A DNA stretch of 64,000 nucleotides from assembly GCA_047495785.1 (NCBI GenBank), contig JBLDXI010000028.1:1674001-1738000 (forward strand). The letters are read 5' to 3'. Both the position numbers and the translations under genes were made by a program. The notes under the pieces were generated by a model. The model worked only from the letters and a program-made list of their open reading frames with translations. It was not told the origin of the DNA and made no database searches. This document shows, one piece after another, positions 18,933-28,213 of the stretch (position 1 is the first letter of the stretch; each line of letters begins with the position of its first letter). The DNA is from Lepidodermella squamata. Lineage: Eukaryota > Gastrotricha.

Positions 18933-20051
18933 TCATCTGCCGCAGACGATTCGAAAAGCCCATGTATTGATTCCGATCAGAACAAATAGGGCCAAGCAGA
19001 ATGCAATACCATCGACAAATCTAAGTCTCGTGAAGCAAAAAAACTTGAGTTTGAGATGGTCTTGAAACCATTTTTTCCAGGACCTTGACAATCCGTTGAT
19101 GATTAGCGCATAAACCGTACATCCCCATGAGAAAAATGCGCATAGATCCGTGTATTGACTCAAGAAGATTTTCTGAGGCTTCGGGGGCAATCTGTCCAAA
19201 ATTTGACCCTGTAATACCGCCAAAGCAAGAAGAACAGTAGCGGATAGACAGGCCCTATCTGGAACAGAAGGATCCATTAGGAATGCGGCGAGCTCGAGAC
19301 AAGCGAGGATGAGGCAAGGTATCATCAAGTTATTGATATAGTACCACGGATTTCGGGTGAAGCGTAAAGTGTATCTCAACGAATATCTATCACTGTTGTC
19401 GACTAGCATTGTCGTTAAGCTTACATTAGGATCTCTTGAAGTCCAACTCTGCTCTCTGAAAGTATCGCTAAGGACGAACTCTGCGTTTCGGTGAAACTTT
19501 ACAGCCTTTGTATTATCCTGTGAAACCACTATTATCTCGCATAATTGTTCATCAACTGGGAACAACTCGAAATTCATGTCGCATGTTGAGAAGAACGTGC
19601 CTAGAAGGGTCCATTGGAACTCAATTGTCCCGTTTTCCTCCATTTTTGCCGAATATCGGTTGACCATTGTTTGCGTGAAATCGCGATCCGTAGCAGTATT
19701 GTGATGGCTAACTTGCGGCTTCCAAAAGTATCCAGGTTGCGGGTAGAACTTGGTCTCGTACTGCTGAGTGTATTCGGAACATTTGACCGCCCACGAAAAA
19801 CGCATTGCACCCAACATTGAGAACGTCTCGGTTACATCATCGATCTCGTAAAGTCTTTCCAAATGAAGTCGGCTTTCGATTTCGGTCACCGAACATGCGT
19901 GATACTTTCCTCCGGGACATGAAGGGGAATATGACTCTGGAGATACATTAGGGCATGTTTCTAGAAGTTCAAGAGTTTTTCGGTTTTCTGCATTGCCTGC
20001 CACACCTGATAAGATGGAAAAATGTATGAGAAGCAATTTACATGATTTCAT
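18933..20051 (-). CDS. Cys-loop ligand-gated channel K
   Basis: The shortest full-length member at 372 residues, with signal peptide 1-19 (ends SGVAG). Landmarks: TCPNVSPESYSPSCPGG, FWKPQVSHHN, Cys-loop C157-C171 with FPVD, and M1 beginning INNLMIPCLILACLEL. M2 DRACLSATVLLALAVLQ has Cys at 2', a pore-lining position. After M2 comes PPKPQKIFLSQYTDLCAFFSWGCT, the consensus of the array. M4 ends FRIVCGR. The Cys at 2' would make it a natural candidate for thiol-sensitive block, which is an inference from nicotinic receptor mutagenesis. It lies 182 bases upstream of J on the same strand. Confidence 0.93.
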   Translation of the reverse strand: MKSCKLLLIHFSILSGVAGNAENRKTLELLETCPNVSPESYSPSCPGGKYHACSVTEIESRLHLERLYEIDDVTETFSMLGAMRFSWAVKCSEYTQQYETKFYPQPGYFWKPQVSHHNTATDRDFTQTMVNRYSAKMEENGTIEFQWTLLGTFFSTCDMNFELFPVDEQLCEIIVVSQDNTKAVKFHRNAEFVLSDTFREQSWTSRDPNVSLTTMLVDNSDRYSLRYTLRFTRNPWYYINNLMIPCLILACLELAAFLMDPSVPDRACLSATVLLALAVLQGQILDRLPPKPQKIFLSQYTDLCAFFSWGCTVYALIINGLSRSWKKWFQDHLKLKFFCFTRLRFVDGIAFCLALFVLIGINTWAFRIVCGR

Positions 20052-20305
20052 TGTTCTAGGATTATTTCTGAATTTTTAGGCATTATACTGATTGGCTAAT
20101 GTCTAATGCAGTGTTTTATAAAATGATTATTCCGGAAATTTACTCTTCTAAAAGGTTTTAATAATCAAAATACATCGATCTCATACCCCACTCATCAACG
20201 TAAATCCGATGTACAATCCGCCAAAAAAACAAGAATGACGAAAGTAAGTCTCTAAGTGCTTTACAAATTATTCACAATAATGGCAGTTTCAGCACAAATA
20301 ATGTT

Positions 20306-21439
20306 TCATAACGTGTACAGCTTGTGAACAGCAAACGCGCTCATTCCAAGAAAGCTTAGGCTTGCTATGCAGAAAACAGTCAAATCCACCAATCGCCTCC
20401 TCGTGACCAAAGTTCTTCGCCCAACAAGAACTTTCTTCGACATCCATGAGTGCCATGTTTTGAAGCAACTGGTTGAAATTAGGGTGAAGGCCGTGCAAGA
20501 CCATGAATAAATCACACACATTTCAGTATAATCGCCTAGGAAAGTCCTTTCAGGTTTGCGAGGAAGCCTCTCGGTAATGTGAAGTTGCAGAAACGTCAAG
20601 GCTAGTAAAATCGTAACTGTGAAGGTCGATCTTTCATTCAAAGATGGGTCAATTATGGCGAAAAGTTGCAGCAGTGATAACATGCAGGAAGGAAGCATGA
20701 AATGGCTGATGTAGAAATCAGGATTTCTTCTCAGCTTCATCTTAAACTCAACGACGCTCCGAATCGAATCGCCCATTTGTTTGAAGTAGGTGAGATTTTC
20801 GAACCTGATCAAAGCCCAGTTGTCCATTTCCAGGTCAAAATCGAAGGGAGAGAAGTTCATATGGTGCGGTACAAATTGCACAGCATTTGTGTTCTCCTCT
20901 AGCAGTAAAATGATGGAGCATTCCTGCTCATCCAGCGGGAAGTTTCCAAAATCCATTAAACACGCCGATTCTAGCATACCGCTGATGGTTAGCTGGAACA
21001 TGACTACCGTCTTTGGTTCGTATTTAATTCTGAATCTGTGCGACAGATCGTTGAGTGCCACATCTCCAGCTTTGTTGTAGTGGTCGATTCGCGGCTTCCA
21101 GAATAAACTGCTATCCGGGTAGAACCGAGAGCTGCTATTGTGAGGGAAATTCCGGCAGTGTAACTTCCAGGTTAAAACCAGTAATCCGAGCACGGAGAAG
21201 GTTTGCGGTATGTCACTTACGTCAACTAATTTTTCGAGATGTAGGTCAACTTCAATACCTGTCATCGAACATTTATCAAGAGCGCCGTCAGGGCACGTGG
21301 GCGAGTAAGACTCTGTAGAGAAGAACGGGCATTTTTCCAACAGCTCAAGGCTCCGCCGTGCGGTTAGTTCATTAACTGCAATGCTTAACGCGAATTTGCA
21401 TAAACACACGAGATAAATCAGCGAAATTAGGCCATGCAT
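20306..21439 (-). CDS. Cys-loop ligand-gated channel L
   Basis: A 377-residue single-exon subunit with signal peptide about 1-20. The N-terminus is EKCPFFSTESYSPTCPDG with a third cysteine soon after. The loop reads LFWKPRIDHYN, and the Cys-loop is C160-C174 with FPLD. M2 is preceded by NERSTFTVTILLALTFLQ, so the -1' position is Glu here rather than Asp, exactly the residue used by nicotinic receptors. The start of its ectodomain and M2 resemble channel R, which lies on the other strand about 10 kb away, suggesting a dispersed or inverted duplication. A longer overlapping open frame in another phase is a shadow. Confidence 0.93.
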   Translation of the reverse strand: MHGLISLIYLVCLCKFALSIAVNELTARRSLELLEKCPFFSTESYSPTCPDGALDKCSMTGIEVDLHLEKLVDVSDIPQTFSVLGLLVLTWKLHCRNFPHNSSSRFYPDSSLFWKPRIDHYNKAGDVALNDLSHRFRIKYEPKTVVMFQLTISGMLESACLMDFGNFPLDEQECSIILLLEENTNAVQFVPHHMNFSPFDFDLEMDNWALIRFENLTYFKQMGDSIRSVVEFKMKLRRNPDFYISHFMLPSCMLSLLQLFAIIDPSLNERSTFTVTILLALTFLQLHITERLPRKPERTFLGDYTEMCVIYSWSCTAFTLISTSCFKTWHSWMSKKVLVGRRTLVTRRRLVDLTVFCIASLSFLGMSAFAVHKLYTL

Positions 21440-21538
21440 TTATTTCTACACTCGACGAAAGGAAAACTGAGCAACTAAAATTCCGAATTCATGCTTGATG
21501 TCGTATAGTTTCATTTAGCTTGTTTGTTCAGGTCTTTT

Positions 21539-21823
21539 TCATAAGCACTTTGACTTATCTTTAGCCAGCTGTTTAGCCAATAGCCTCGCCCAGACGTAAA
21601 ACGCCCCTCTTGAGTAGCAAATTGATGCGGAACTAAACACATCCATACATGTTCGCATCGCACAGTCCTGATAGTTCAGGCGTATGTTCTCGGCCAGTTT
21701 CCTCATTGAAGCTTCATCGCTAGTCATCATAGACCGACTGATAGTTAGCCAATCTTGATCCTTCCTTGGGAAAGAAAGGTAGATAAAGTTGGATAGTAAT
21801 ATAAGCGCCAAAATGCTCATTTC
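21539..21823 (-). CDS. Small secreted 4-Cys protein 1 (intronless)
   Basis: About 94 residues from the ATG at 21823 (MSILALILLSNFIYLSFP signal peptide); the frame also opens at 21832. The mature part has four Cys in the pattern DC-x4-TC, IC, KCL-end. It aligns with the gene at 22480-22834 through SMRxLxxxIRxN, ICxxRGAFYxWAR and KCL. That paralogue has an intron after the first base of the Arg codon in IAR|S; here the matching ISRS is continuous, so this copy lacks the intron. Unknown family and function; probably an extracellular helical protein with two disulfides. Confidence 0.65.
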   Translation of the reverse strand, partial: EMSILALILLSNFIYLSFPRKDQDWLTISRSMMTSDEASMRKLAENIRLNYQDCAMRTCMDVFSSASICYSRGAFYVWARLLAKQLAKDKSKCL

Positions 21824-21832
21824 TCTCGGCAA

Positions 21833-22479
21833 AAAATTGGAATTAATGATTATTTAATAATTTGCCGTGATAACGAGATAGACCTCATCTATCATCATCA
21901 ATTACAAATGTGACACTTGATTTAGCGGAGGAGCAGTCAATTAGCTCGTATTGACTGAGGCTAATGAAACAAATGTCGAAATTGGAAAATTTCGGAAGTC
22001 ATCCATTCCAGACAAGGTGATGTGACATTTTTCGTAAACATCTCTCAGGACTGTCTGATAGTTTACCTTATCTCAATGCTGCTCATAACAATCGCTATTC
22101 GATTTTAATACAAGCCTTCAGTTGCGAGCAGCTTAGTATATTAATGCACCAAACCACCTCAGTCACGTATTCGAAGGACAAATTTAAAAATAAATTGTAG
22201 GTCAGTGAATACTTGGCAGTCGTGTGAAATACTTATAGCGGAGAGACGACATCACTTGTCAAGTACATTTTTTGTATTTCATGCGCTTCATTCGTGCACT
22301 TTGTAATGGTTGAAAGAACAACGATGCACTTCAATAAGCATATCTCCATCTGGCACATCTTGATCTCAACGATTTTAGTACCATCAGCATCTTTTGAACG
22401 AGAAACGAAAGGCAATCTAACCGATCATGAACTGATGAAAATTCATAATTTACTGTTTCGCGCGACTACTTCAAACTAA
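21833..22479. other. Intergenic; one doubtful small open frame
   Basis: On the plus strand an ATG near 22327 opens a frame of about 51 codons with a hydrophobic start (MHFNKHISIWHILISTILVP) ending at 22479, exactly tail-to-tail with the next gene. It could be a tiny secreted peptide but has no cysteines or homologue here. Otherwise nothing recognised. Confidence 0.35.
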
Positions 22480-22834
22480 TCAATTAGGCAAGCATTTGAA
22501 GTCATTCAGTAAAGTAGCAGCCATGCGCCTCGCCCATAAATAGAACGCGCCTCGGTTGTTACAAATCAGCGGCGATTTATAAAGCGCTAGGCAAGCTTCG
22601 TATCGGCATGTGTGTTCATTGTTACGAATTTCTTTCGAGAGAACTCGCATCGAATCTAGATCGCCCTTTCTCATGGCATCGAATACTGACCCTGCAATTA
22701 CAGTCAGCTTTTCGTGTTTTGCTATATACAAATTAGATCGACTTACGTGCAATGTCCGTGGGCTTTTCTGAATTTGCTGTAGCTACCACTGCGGTTACCA
22801 TTATCAGTTGTAAGCATAAATTTGGCGCTTTCAT
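22480..22834 (-). CDS. Small secreted 4-Cys protein 2, two exons
   Basis: Exon 1 is 22834-22747 (signal peptide MKAPNLCLQLIMVTAVVATANS). The intron of 55 bases has donor gtaagt and acceptor attgcag. Exon 2 is 22691-22480. They join in phase 1 to 99 residues. The mature protein reads SMRVLSKEIRNNEHTC and later LICNNRGAFYLWARR, matching the neighbour at 21539. Four mature cysteines are conserved between the two copies. The pair is a local tandem duplication sitting between channel L and the TIR gene. Family not recognised. Confidence 0.75.
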
Positions 22835-23274
22835 TTTAAGAGGGAATTCCGCAAAGAATATCCAAAATTAATAAAAACAGGATTTTATGATCTTTTAATC
22901 ATTTAAATAGCCGTATTTTGGCCGAGACAAGAGGGACTTGACGGCGCGTTTTTGTAACACCTACGCTCGGCTAAAAATAATCGATCGCTGGACACAACTG
23001 ATAGCTGATTGATGACGTGTGTCATATCAATTACGAATTCAAATAAACTCATTGATGGAAAATTTGATTAATAAATCGCGGCATAATAAGTGCGTGTAGG
23101 TCAGAATGTCAAAAACATCATATACGACCCGATAATTAACCATGACAAAAACAGCCGGGAAAGGCTAAGGATTCGAAAAGTAAAGAGACTTTCTTTATTT
23201 CTTCTATTTTCAATTTTCGAATTCTCGGAAGGCAGCATTTATCAACTTTAGTCATAATTTGCTGACGCGGCAAC
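22835..23274. other. Intergenic, no gene recognised
   Basis: AT-rich spacer between the small secreted gene and the 3' end of the TIR gene. No repeats or open frames of note. Confidence 0.6.
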
Positions 23275-25158
23275 TTAAGATACGTGACAGCCATCACGTC
23301 TGCAGTTTTTGCTGGCATGGTCAGCTGATAACTGCAGACATACTTCCCGTATCAAGTCTTCAATAGCTTCCTTTTGATTTGATGCGGCAATGGAATGACC
23401 TTCGTCTCCATTTAAAATGTGCTTCAACCAGCCGGCTGGCTTGAATCTGAAAAGATTGCACGTAAATGAATCGAGAGGCTAAAGTAAGTCTTAACAGACC
23501 CTGCCTGAACGCATATCGGTACAATCTGCTTGCCAGCATCCGCGGCCATCGATGCTGAGGAAAATTGAAAATCAGGAGAATCAAACCCAAATTTTGATTT
23601 TGATTTGAGTGGCTCACCTTCTCTTCTACAGTTTGCACTCTTGAAGTATTCTTCTGAGTAGAAAATCAAAACAACCCGAGCGCCTCCGATGCCTTTCGCC
23701 ATACCTTCGTAGACATCGCTAAACTCGGTTTCCTCGTCAAACCAGGTCTTCTCCAAACCCTGGTCTTTCATCTTGTCATGTATTGACTTGATCAAGTCCT
23801 TTTGACGCCAATTGAAACTCAAATAGACGTGATTACCTGTTGGAACACCCGCGGCACCAAGGGTGAAGTAATTGTCCCAGCAATTCACTATGTTCACCTG
23901 CCGCTTTGCACCTAGCTGAATTTGCTTGTTCTTACCCTTCTTCACCAAATCTTGAAGCGCCGAGATACATTTCGCCCGGATCAAGTCTTTGCCCTCTTGT
24001 TTCAAGCAGAGTTGCTCGACTAAACGAAGCCCTTGAAGTTGCTCCTTCTCAGAAGATTCCAGCGCTAGAAGCTTGTTTATAATCGCATCGATCGTCTTAT
24101 TTGTGATTATCAAAGCTTTGTAATGGTCATCGTTAGCTAGCGAGACAATGGCTTCAGCTAGGGCGTCCAAGGTTACCCCTCTCGACATCGAAATCCCGCT
24201 GAAAGCAGCGCCGTAAGTTGCAGAAATGATGGAGTCCAAAAGTTTATTGGTGACAATTTTCAGGCAGCGCTCAGCATGAGCAATGCATATAGCTGAGGAG
24301 CATCGAACAAAATCGTTGCCTTTGTACTCGGCGCACTTCTGGAAGGTCGCCATTTCATCATCGAGGTCAATGAAGGCTTGTACCAGGGCTGGTACTCTGA
24401 TCAGATTGAGACACAAGGCCAAAGATAGTTTTAGGAATTCTTCAGGCTTCGGTTTCTATGAGTCAAAGTTGAAAAACGGAGGCTTTTATGCTCTAAAACT
24501 CACGTTTAAGCATTCAGACAAGGCAAGCGGACGGCCAAGGAAGCATATAAGAGTCTGAATGACATTTTGATTTGCAAGGGCCTAAAAGAACCAAACTCAA
24601 TGGTGCCGATTAATGACCGAAAACTCTTACCTTGCATAAGCTTTCAGAGGCCTGAGTGAAATTCACTAGCGATCCAAAGAGCTCTTTTGCAAATAATTCA
24701 GTCTTAGGATCCGAGTTTAGCCCTTTCTCGATAGATCTCCTCAAGAGCAGTGCAGATACCTCTGGATAGCAGCGAAATTTCTATAATAATCGTGACAGTT
24801 TTACTGTGGTTTACTTACCAGCGTACTCGCATATAGCTAGGGTTTCGGCAGTCTCTTTTATCCAGTCAGGCTTCTTCTGCCATTCCAATGACGACAGGTA
24901 GATCAAATGATTGGCCTGCGCGCACAAACCAGTCGTGAAGTCTTCATTCGGATCGTCCAAAACCATTCCGAGAAAAGAAACTCTCGCCAATACGGCGGAC
25001 TTGATAATCTCGATGGATTTTATCGACTCATTGGGTGGGAGGATGGACTGGGCTTCTTTTAACGCAGGGTCTGGTTCGGCACCAACGACTTCTTTCCGGT
25101 CCTTCATCGCTTTGTAGATATCCAAATCGTTCTTATCAACCATTTTTTCGCGCCACAC
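23275..25158 (-). CDS. Helical-repeat/TIR-domain protein, 6 exons
   Basis: Exons (minus): 25158-24819, 24761-24631, 24554-24504, 24455-23618, 23554-23500 and 23446-23275. All join in frame to about 528 residues; an alternative start is 25143. The first ~370 residues are helical and Cys/Leu-rich, suggestive of armadillo/HEAT-type repeats but not certain. The C-terminal TIR domain begins NHVYLSFNWRQKDLI and continues WFDEETEFSD (box-like) and GARVVLIFYSEEYFKSANCRRE, then, across two introns, GKQIVPICVQAG and FKPAGWL. The Glu in CRRE aligns with the catalytic Glu of SARM1-type NADase TIRs. Likely cytosolic, in innate immune or NAD-consuming signalling by analogy. There is no transmembrane segment or signal peptide, so it is not a Toll receptor. 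Confidence 0.82.
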
Positions 25159-25480
25159 TACAAGATTTTGTTATTCGGTACAAGATTTCTGAAAGGCTTC
25201 TGTATTGCAATGACGCCTTTCACCTCGGATGTGGCAGCGGAAAAATCATAGCTTTTCCTTTCATGTTTTCATGTAGGTCAAACACATCAATAGGGGCTAA
25301 TGAAAGGAAGGATTTGAGCCCGCTGAACTATTTTTTTACGCACAGACTTATTGATCGGTCCAAGGCACGAACAAAAAATTCATGATACGCATTGGTTTAG
25401 CAGAAAAACACACCAGCCACCGGTATCTTTCTCATCTCATTGCATATGAATGATAATGGTTTATTCATGAGTAAAAAAGA
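25159..25480. other. Intergenic, no gene recognised
   Basis: Contains the presumed upstream region of the TIR gene and the downstream region of channel N. No distinctive motifs. Confidence 0.6.
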
Positions 25481-26614
25481 TCATTCATTTAGCCTTGCAA
25501 AAGCACCGATTATAATATAAAGGTAAGCGCAAGCGCCTGTACAGAAGAAAATTGCATCCAAAACTCGACCACGCGATATTGCGAACTTTCGTCTCACAAT
25601 TACGTCCTGAGATAGAAAGTTCCGCCAAGATTTGTCCGCACTTGCGACTAACAGGGTGTAAGCTGTACACCCCCATGCGAAAATAAAACATTGGCTCATG
25701 AATATACCAAGAAAGGTTTTCTGAGGTTTCTGGGGCAGCTTATCAACGCTGTAACCTTGCAAGAACGTCAAAGCTACAACGATTGTGACCGTGAAGGTAG
25801 CTCGATCGGTGATAGAAGGGTCTAATATAGCCAGTAATTCAAGAGTTGTCAACCAGCATATCGGTTCCATGACGTAAGTTACGTAGAAAGAAGGATTCCG
25901 CCGGATTCTTACTGTAAAAACAGCCGCGCTTCGACTTCCATCTGTTTCAATGAAAGTAGTAAAATTTGCGAAATCTACAGCAATCCACGAGCTCTTTGAA
26001 GCATCCGTGGCAAAGGGCTTCAGAACCATCCCGTCTGAAGTAAATTGGGCTGCAACAATGCTTTCGTTGAGAATGAAAATGAAGGAGCAATTTTGATCAT
26101 CCACAGGGAACTTCGTGAACTCCATGTCGCAAGTTGTTTCAAAAGTGCCAGAAATTCTAATTTGGAATTTGTTTGTATCAGGTTCGAGGCGACATTGGAA
26201 CTTTGTCGAGAAAGAACTGACTAGGCCAGGGTCGAGTGCCGAGTTGAAATGGCTGACTGACGGGCGCCAAAATAGATGTTCCTCTGGGTAGAATTTGATC
26301 TTGTTTTTTGAATGGAAATTAGGACAAGGAACGCGCCAAGTTAGCTGTAACACCCCGCGAACTGATAAAGTTTGCGAGTGATCATCGATCAGGCCCAGCG
26401 ATTGCATGTACAACTCAGGCTCGATGTAGGTGATGTTACATATTGCACCATTGTGCTGCCCCTCAGCGCACGTCGGAGAGTAGGATTCTGCAGAGAATGT
26501 GGGACATTTGTCGAGAAATTCTCCGCTTTTATCTCGGCCGAGAACATTGCCGAGAACATTGAGAGTAACTGCTATACAAATCCACGACGCTTTCATTAGA
26601 AATGTTAAGCTCAT
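25481..26614 (-). CDS. Cys-loop ligand-gated channel N
   Basis: A 377-residue single-exon subunit; the signal peptide follows either the first ATG or the ATG at residue 7 (MKASWICIAVTLNVLG). The N-terminus is KCPTFSAESYSPTCAEGQ with a further cysteine. The loop reads LFWRPSVSHFNSALD, and the Cys-loop is CDMEFTKFPVDDQNC. M2 DRATFTVTIVVALTFLQ keeps Asp at -1' but has Val at 9' (and 8') in place of the gate leucine found in most members. In nicotinic receptors changes at 9' alter gating and desensitisation. It shares this with channel O directly upstream, and the two are clearly a recent pair (PxLxMxSLGLIDD/LVDD, LDPSxTDR, QGYS). Confidence 0.93.
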   Translation of the reverse strand: MSLTFLMKASWICIAVTLNVLGNVLGRDKSGEFLDKCPTFSAESYSPTCAEGQHNGAICNITYIEPELYMQSLGLIDDHSQTLSVRGVLQLTWRVPCPNFHSKNKIKFYPEEHLFWRPSVSHFNSALDPGLVSSFSTKFQCRLEPDTNKFQIRISGTFETTCDMEFTKFPVDDQNCSFIFILNESIVAAQFTSDGMVLKPFATDASKSSWIAVDFANFTTFIETDGSRSAAVFTVRIRRNPSFYVTYVMEPICWLTTLELLAILDPSITDRATFTVTIVVALTFLQGYSVDKLPQKPQKTFLGIFMSQCFIFAWGCTAYTLLVASADKSWRNFLSQDVIVRRKFAISRGRVLDAIFFCTGACAYLYIIIGAFARLNE

Positions 26615-26781
26615 GTCCTTATTTTACTTGGGTTAAATGGATAATTAAAAATAACTGCTATTTGCTCAGTATTGATCGGAAAAAAGCACTACGTCAATGA
26701 AAAACTCATCGAAAAACATAGTTTACATTTACTCACGCAGTTTGAACAGACTGGTAGAGAACATCAGTCTAGGGCCTGTCG

Positions 26782-27891
26782 TCAATTATGTATATTGATG
26801 AAAGCATCACCGATTATGAAGGTAAATACAGTTGCTCCAATCAGAAAAAAGATTCCATCCAATATTCGATATCTCGAAATCTTCAATTTCCCGATAAGGC
26901 TAATTTTTTTGGTCATCCAATCGCCCCAAGCTTTGTGAGCACTCGCAACGAGCAAAGTGTAGGCCGTGCATGACCATGCAATTAAGGCGCATCGATTCAT
27001 AAAAACTCCCAAGAAATTTCTCTGCGGCATTTGAGGCAGATTGTTGAAACTGTAGCCTTGCAGGAAGGTCAATGCTACTACAATTGAGACGGTAAAACCA
27101 GATCTGTCGGTAACGGAAGGATCTAGTATAGCGAGTAATTCCAGCGCTGTTAACCAGATGATAGGCTCCATGAAATTGATGACGTAAAACGAGGGATTTC
27201 GACGCATTTTAATTGTGAAAATTGCCGCACTTCTACTGCTATCGGTGTCGTAGACAGTGGTTTCATTCATGTAATCAGTAACTATCCATGTATCGGTAAT
27301 CGGGTCAGTTTTGAACACCTTAAAGGTCATTCCCTCAGGTGTGAACTGGGCTGATTTTGGGTTCTCATTCATGGAGAAAATGAACCTACAGGTTTGTTCA
27401 TCGACAGGGAATCTTGCGAAATCCATCTGACACGTAGCTATGAATAGTCCAGAAATACGCGTCTGAAATTTGATGATATCTGGCTGAATGTTGCATTGAA
27501 ATTTGGTCGCAAATCCATTTTCCAGTCCTAAATCTTGAGCTCCGTTTATGAGATAAACAGTCGGGCGCCAGAATAAGCTAGGATCAGGGAACAGCCGCTC
27601 CCGTGTTTTATGCGTGGCATTTTCAATCGGAAATCGCCAGGTGAGTTGCATGACACCTCTTACTGACATAGTTTGCATGTAATCGTCGACCAAACCAAGA
27701 GATAGCATGAAAAACTCTGGCTCCACGTAAGTTACCTCGCATTTTGCCCCTTCGATAGCCTGTCCTTCCGGACATGATGGTGAGTACGACTCTGAAGAGA
27801 AGAAAGGATAAGTTTCCAGTAACTTCTCACCCCTACTACGGCTAATAGCAGTCGCGGAGTTGAAAAGCAAAAAAATCACAATCAATTTCAT
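26782..27891 (-). CDS. Cys-loop ligand-gated channel O
   Basis: Paralogue of N. The frame opens at 27957, but the first 22 codons are hydrophilic and the signal peptide starts at the ATG at 27891 (MKLIVIFLLFNSATA), giving 369 residues. Landmarks: ETYPFFSSESYSPSCPEGQ, in which the first cysteine of the N-terminal trio is replaced by Tyr (the rest of the array has CP here); LFWRPTVYLINGAQD, which lacks the HxN of the other members; and Cys-loop CQMDFARFPVDEQTC. M2 DRSGFTVSIVVALTFLQ has Val at 9' and Gly at 2'. The loop change at WRPxVxHxN suggests an altered binding site or an accessory-subunit role. Confidence 0.92.
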   Translation of the reverse strand: MKLIVIFLLFNSATAISRSRGEKLLETYPFFSSESYSPSCPEGQAIEGAKCEVTYVEPEFFMLSLGLVDDYMQTMSVRGVMQLTWRFPIENATHKTRERLFPDPSLFWRPTVYLINGAQDLGLENGFATKFQCNIQPDIIKFQTRISGLFIATCQMDFARFPVDEQTCRFIFSMNENPKSAQFTPEGMTFKVFKTDPITDTWIVTDYMNETTVYDTDSSRSAAIFTIKMRRNPSFYVINFMEPIIWLTALELLAILDPSVTDRSGFTVSIVVALTFLQGYSFNNLPQMPQRNFLGVFMNRCALIAWSCTAYTLLVASAHKAWGDWMTKKISLIGKLKISRYRILDGIFFLIGATVFTFIIGDAFINIHN

Positions 27892-28213
27892 TTTGATATT
27901 TGGTCGTTTGAATCGGAGCTGTGAATCTATTCGAACTTCATCGAACAGTAGAAACAAATTGAGCTTTTAATATCCGGTTTTAAGGCCGCGCTTTGTTTAC
28001 AATCGATAAAAATCTTCATAAAATTCTCTTCTGTTTTTTGAACAGGTAAGCGCTTCTGATACGCAGGCAACCTGAGATATGCAATAAATCTGAGATTTAC
28101 AAATAGGTAACCTCAAATAAATGTTCGACTTGTCAAAGCCCTAAACGCGTCGTCGTTGTTTTATTTTTGTTATTAGACGCTTGCTCAAGCTCTATCAAGG
28201 AAAATTCGATAGA
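27892..28213. other. Intergenic, no gene recognised
   Basis: Spacer between channels O and P; weak repetition of ctgagat/acctgagat words near 28070-28110 only. Confidence 0.6.
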
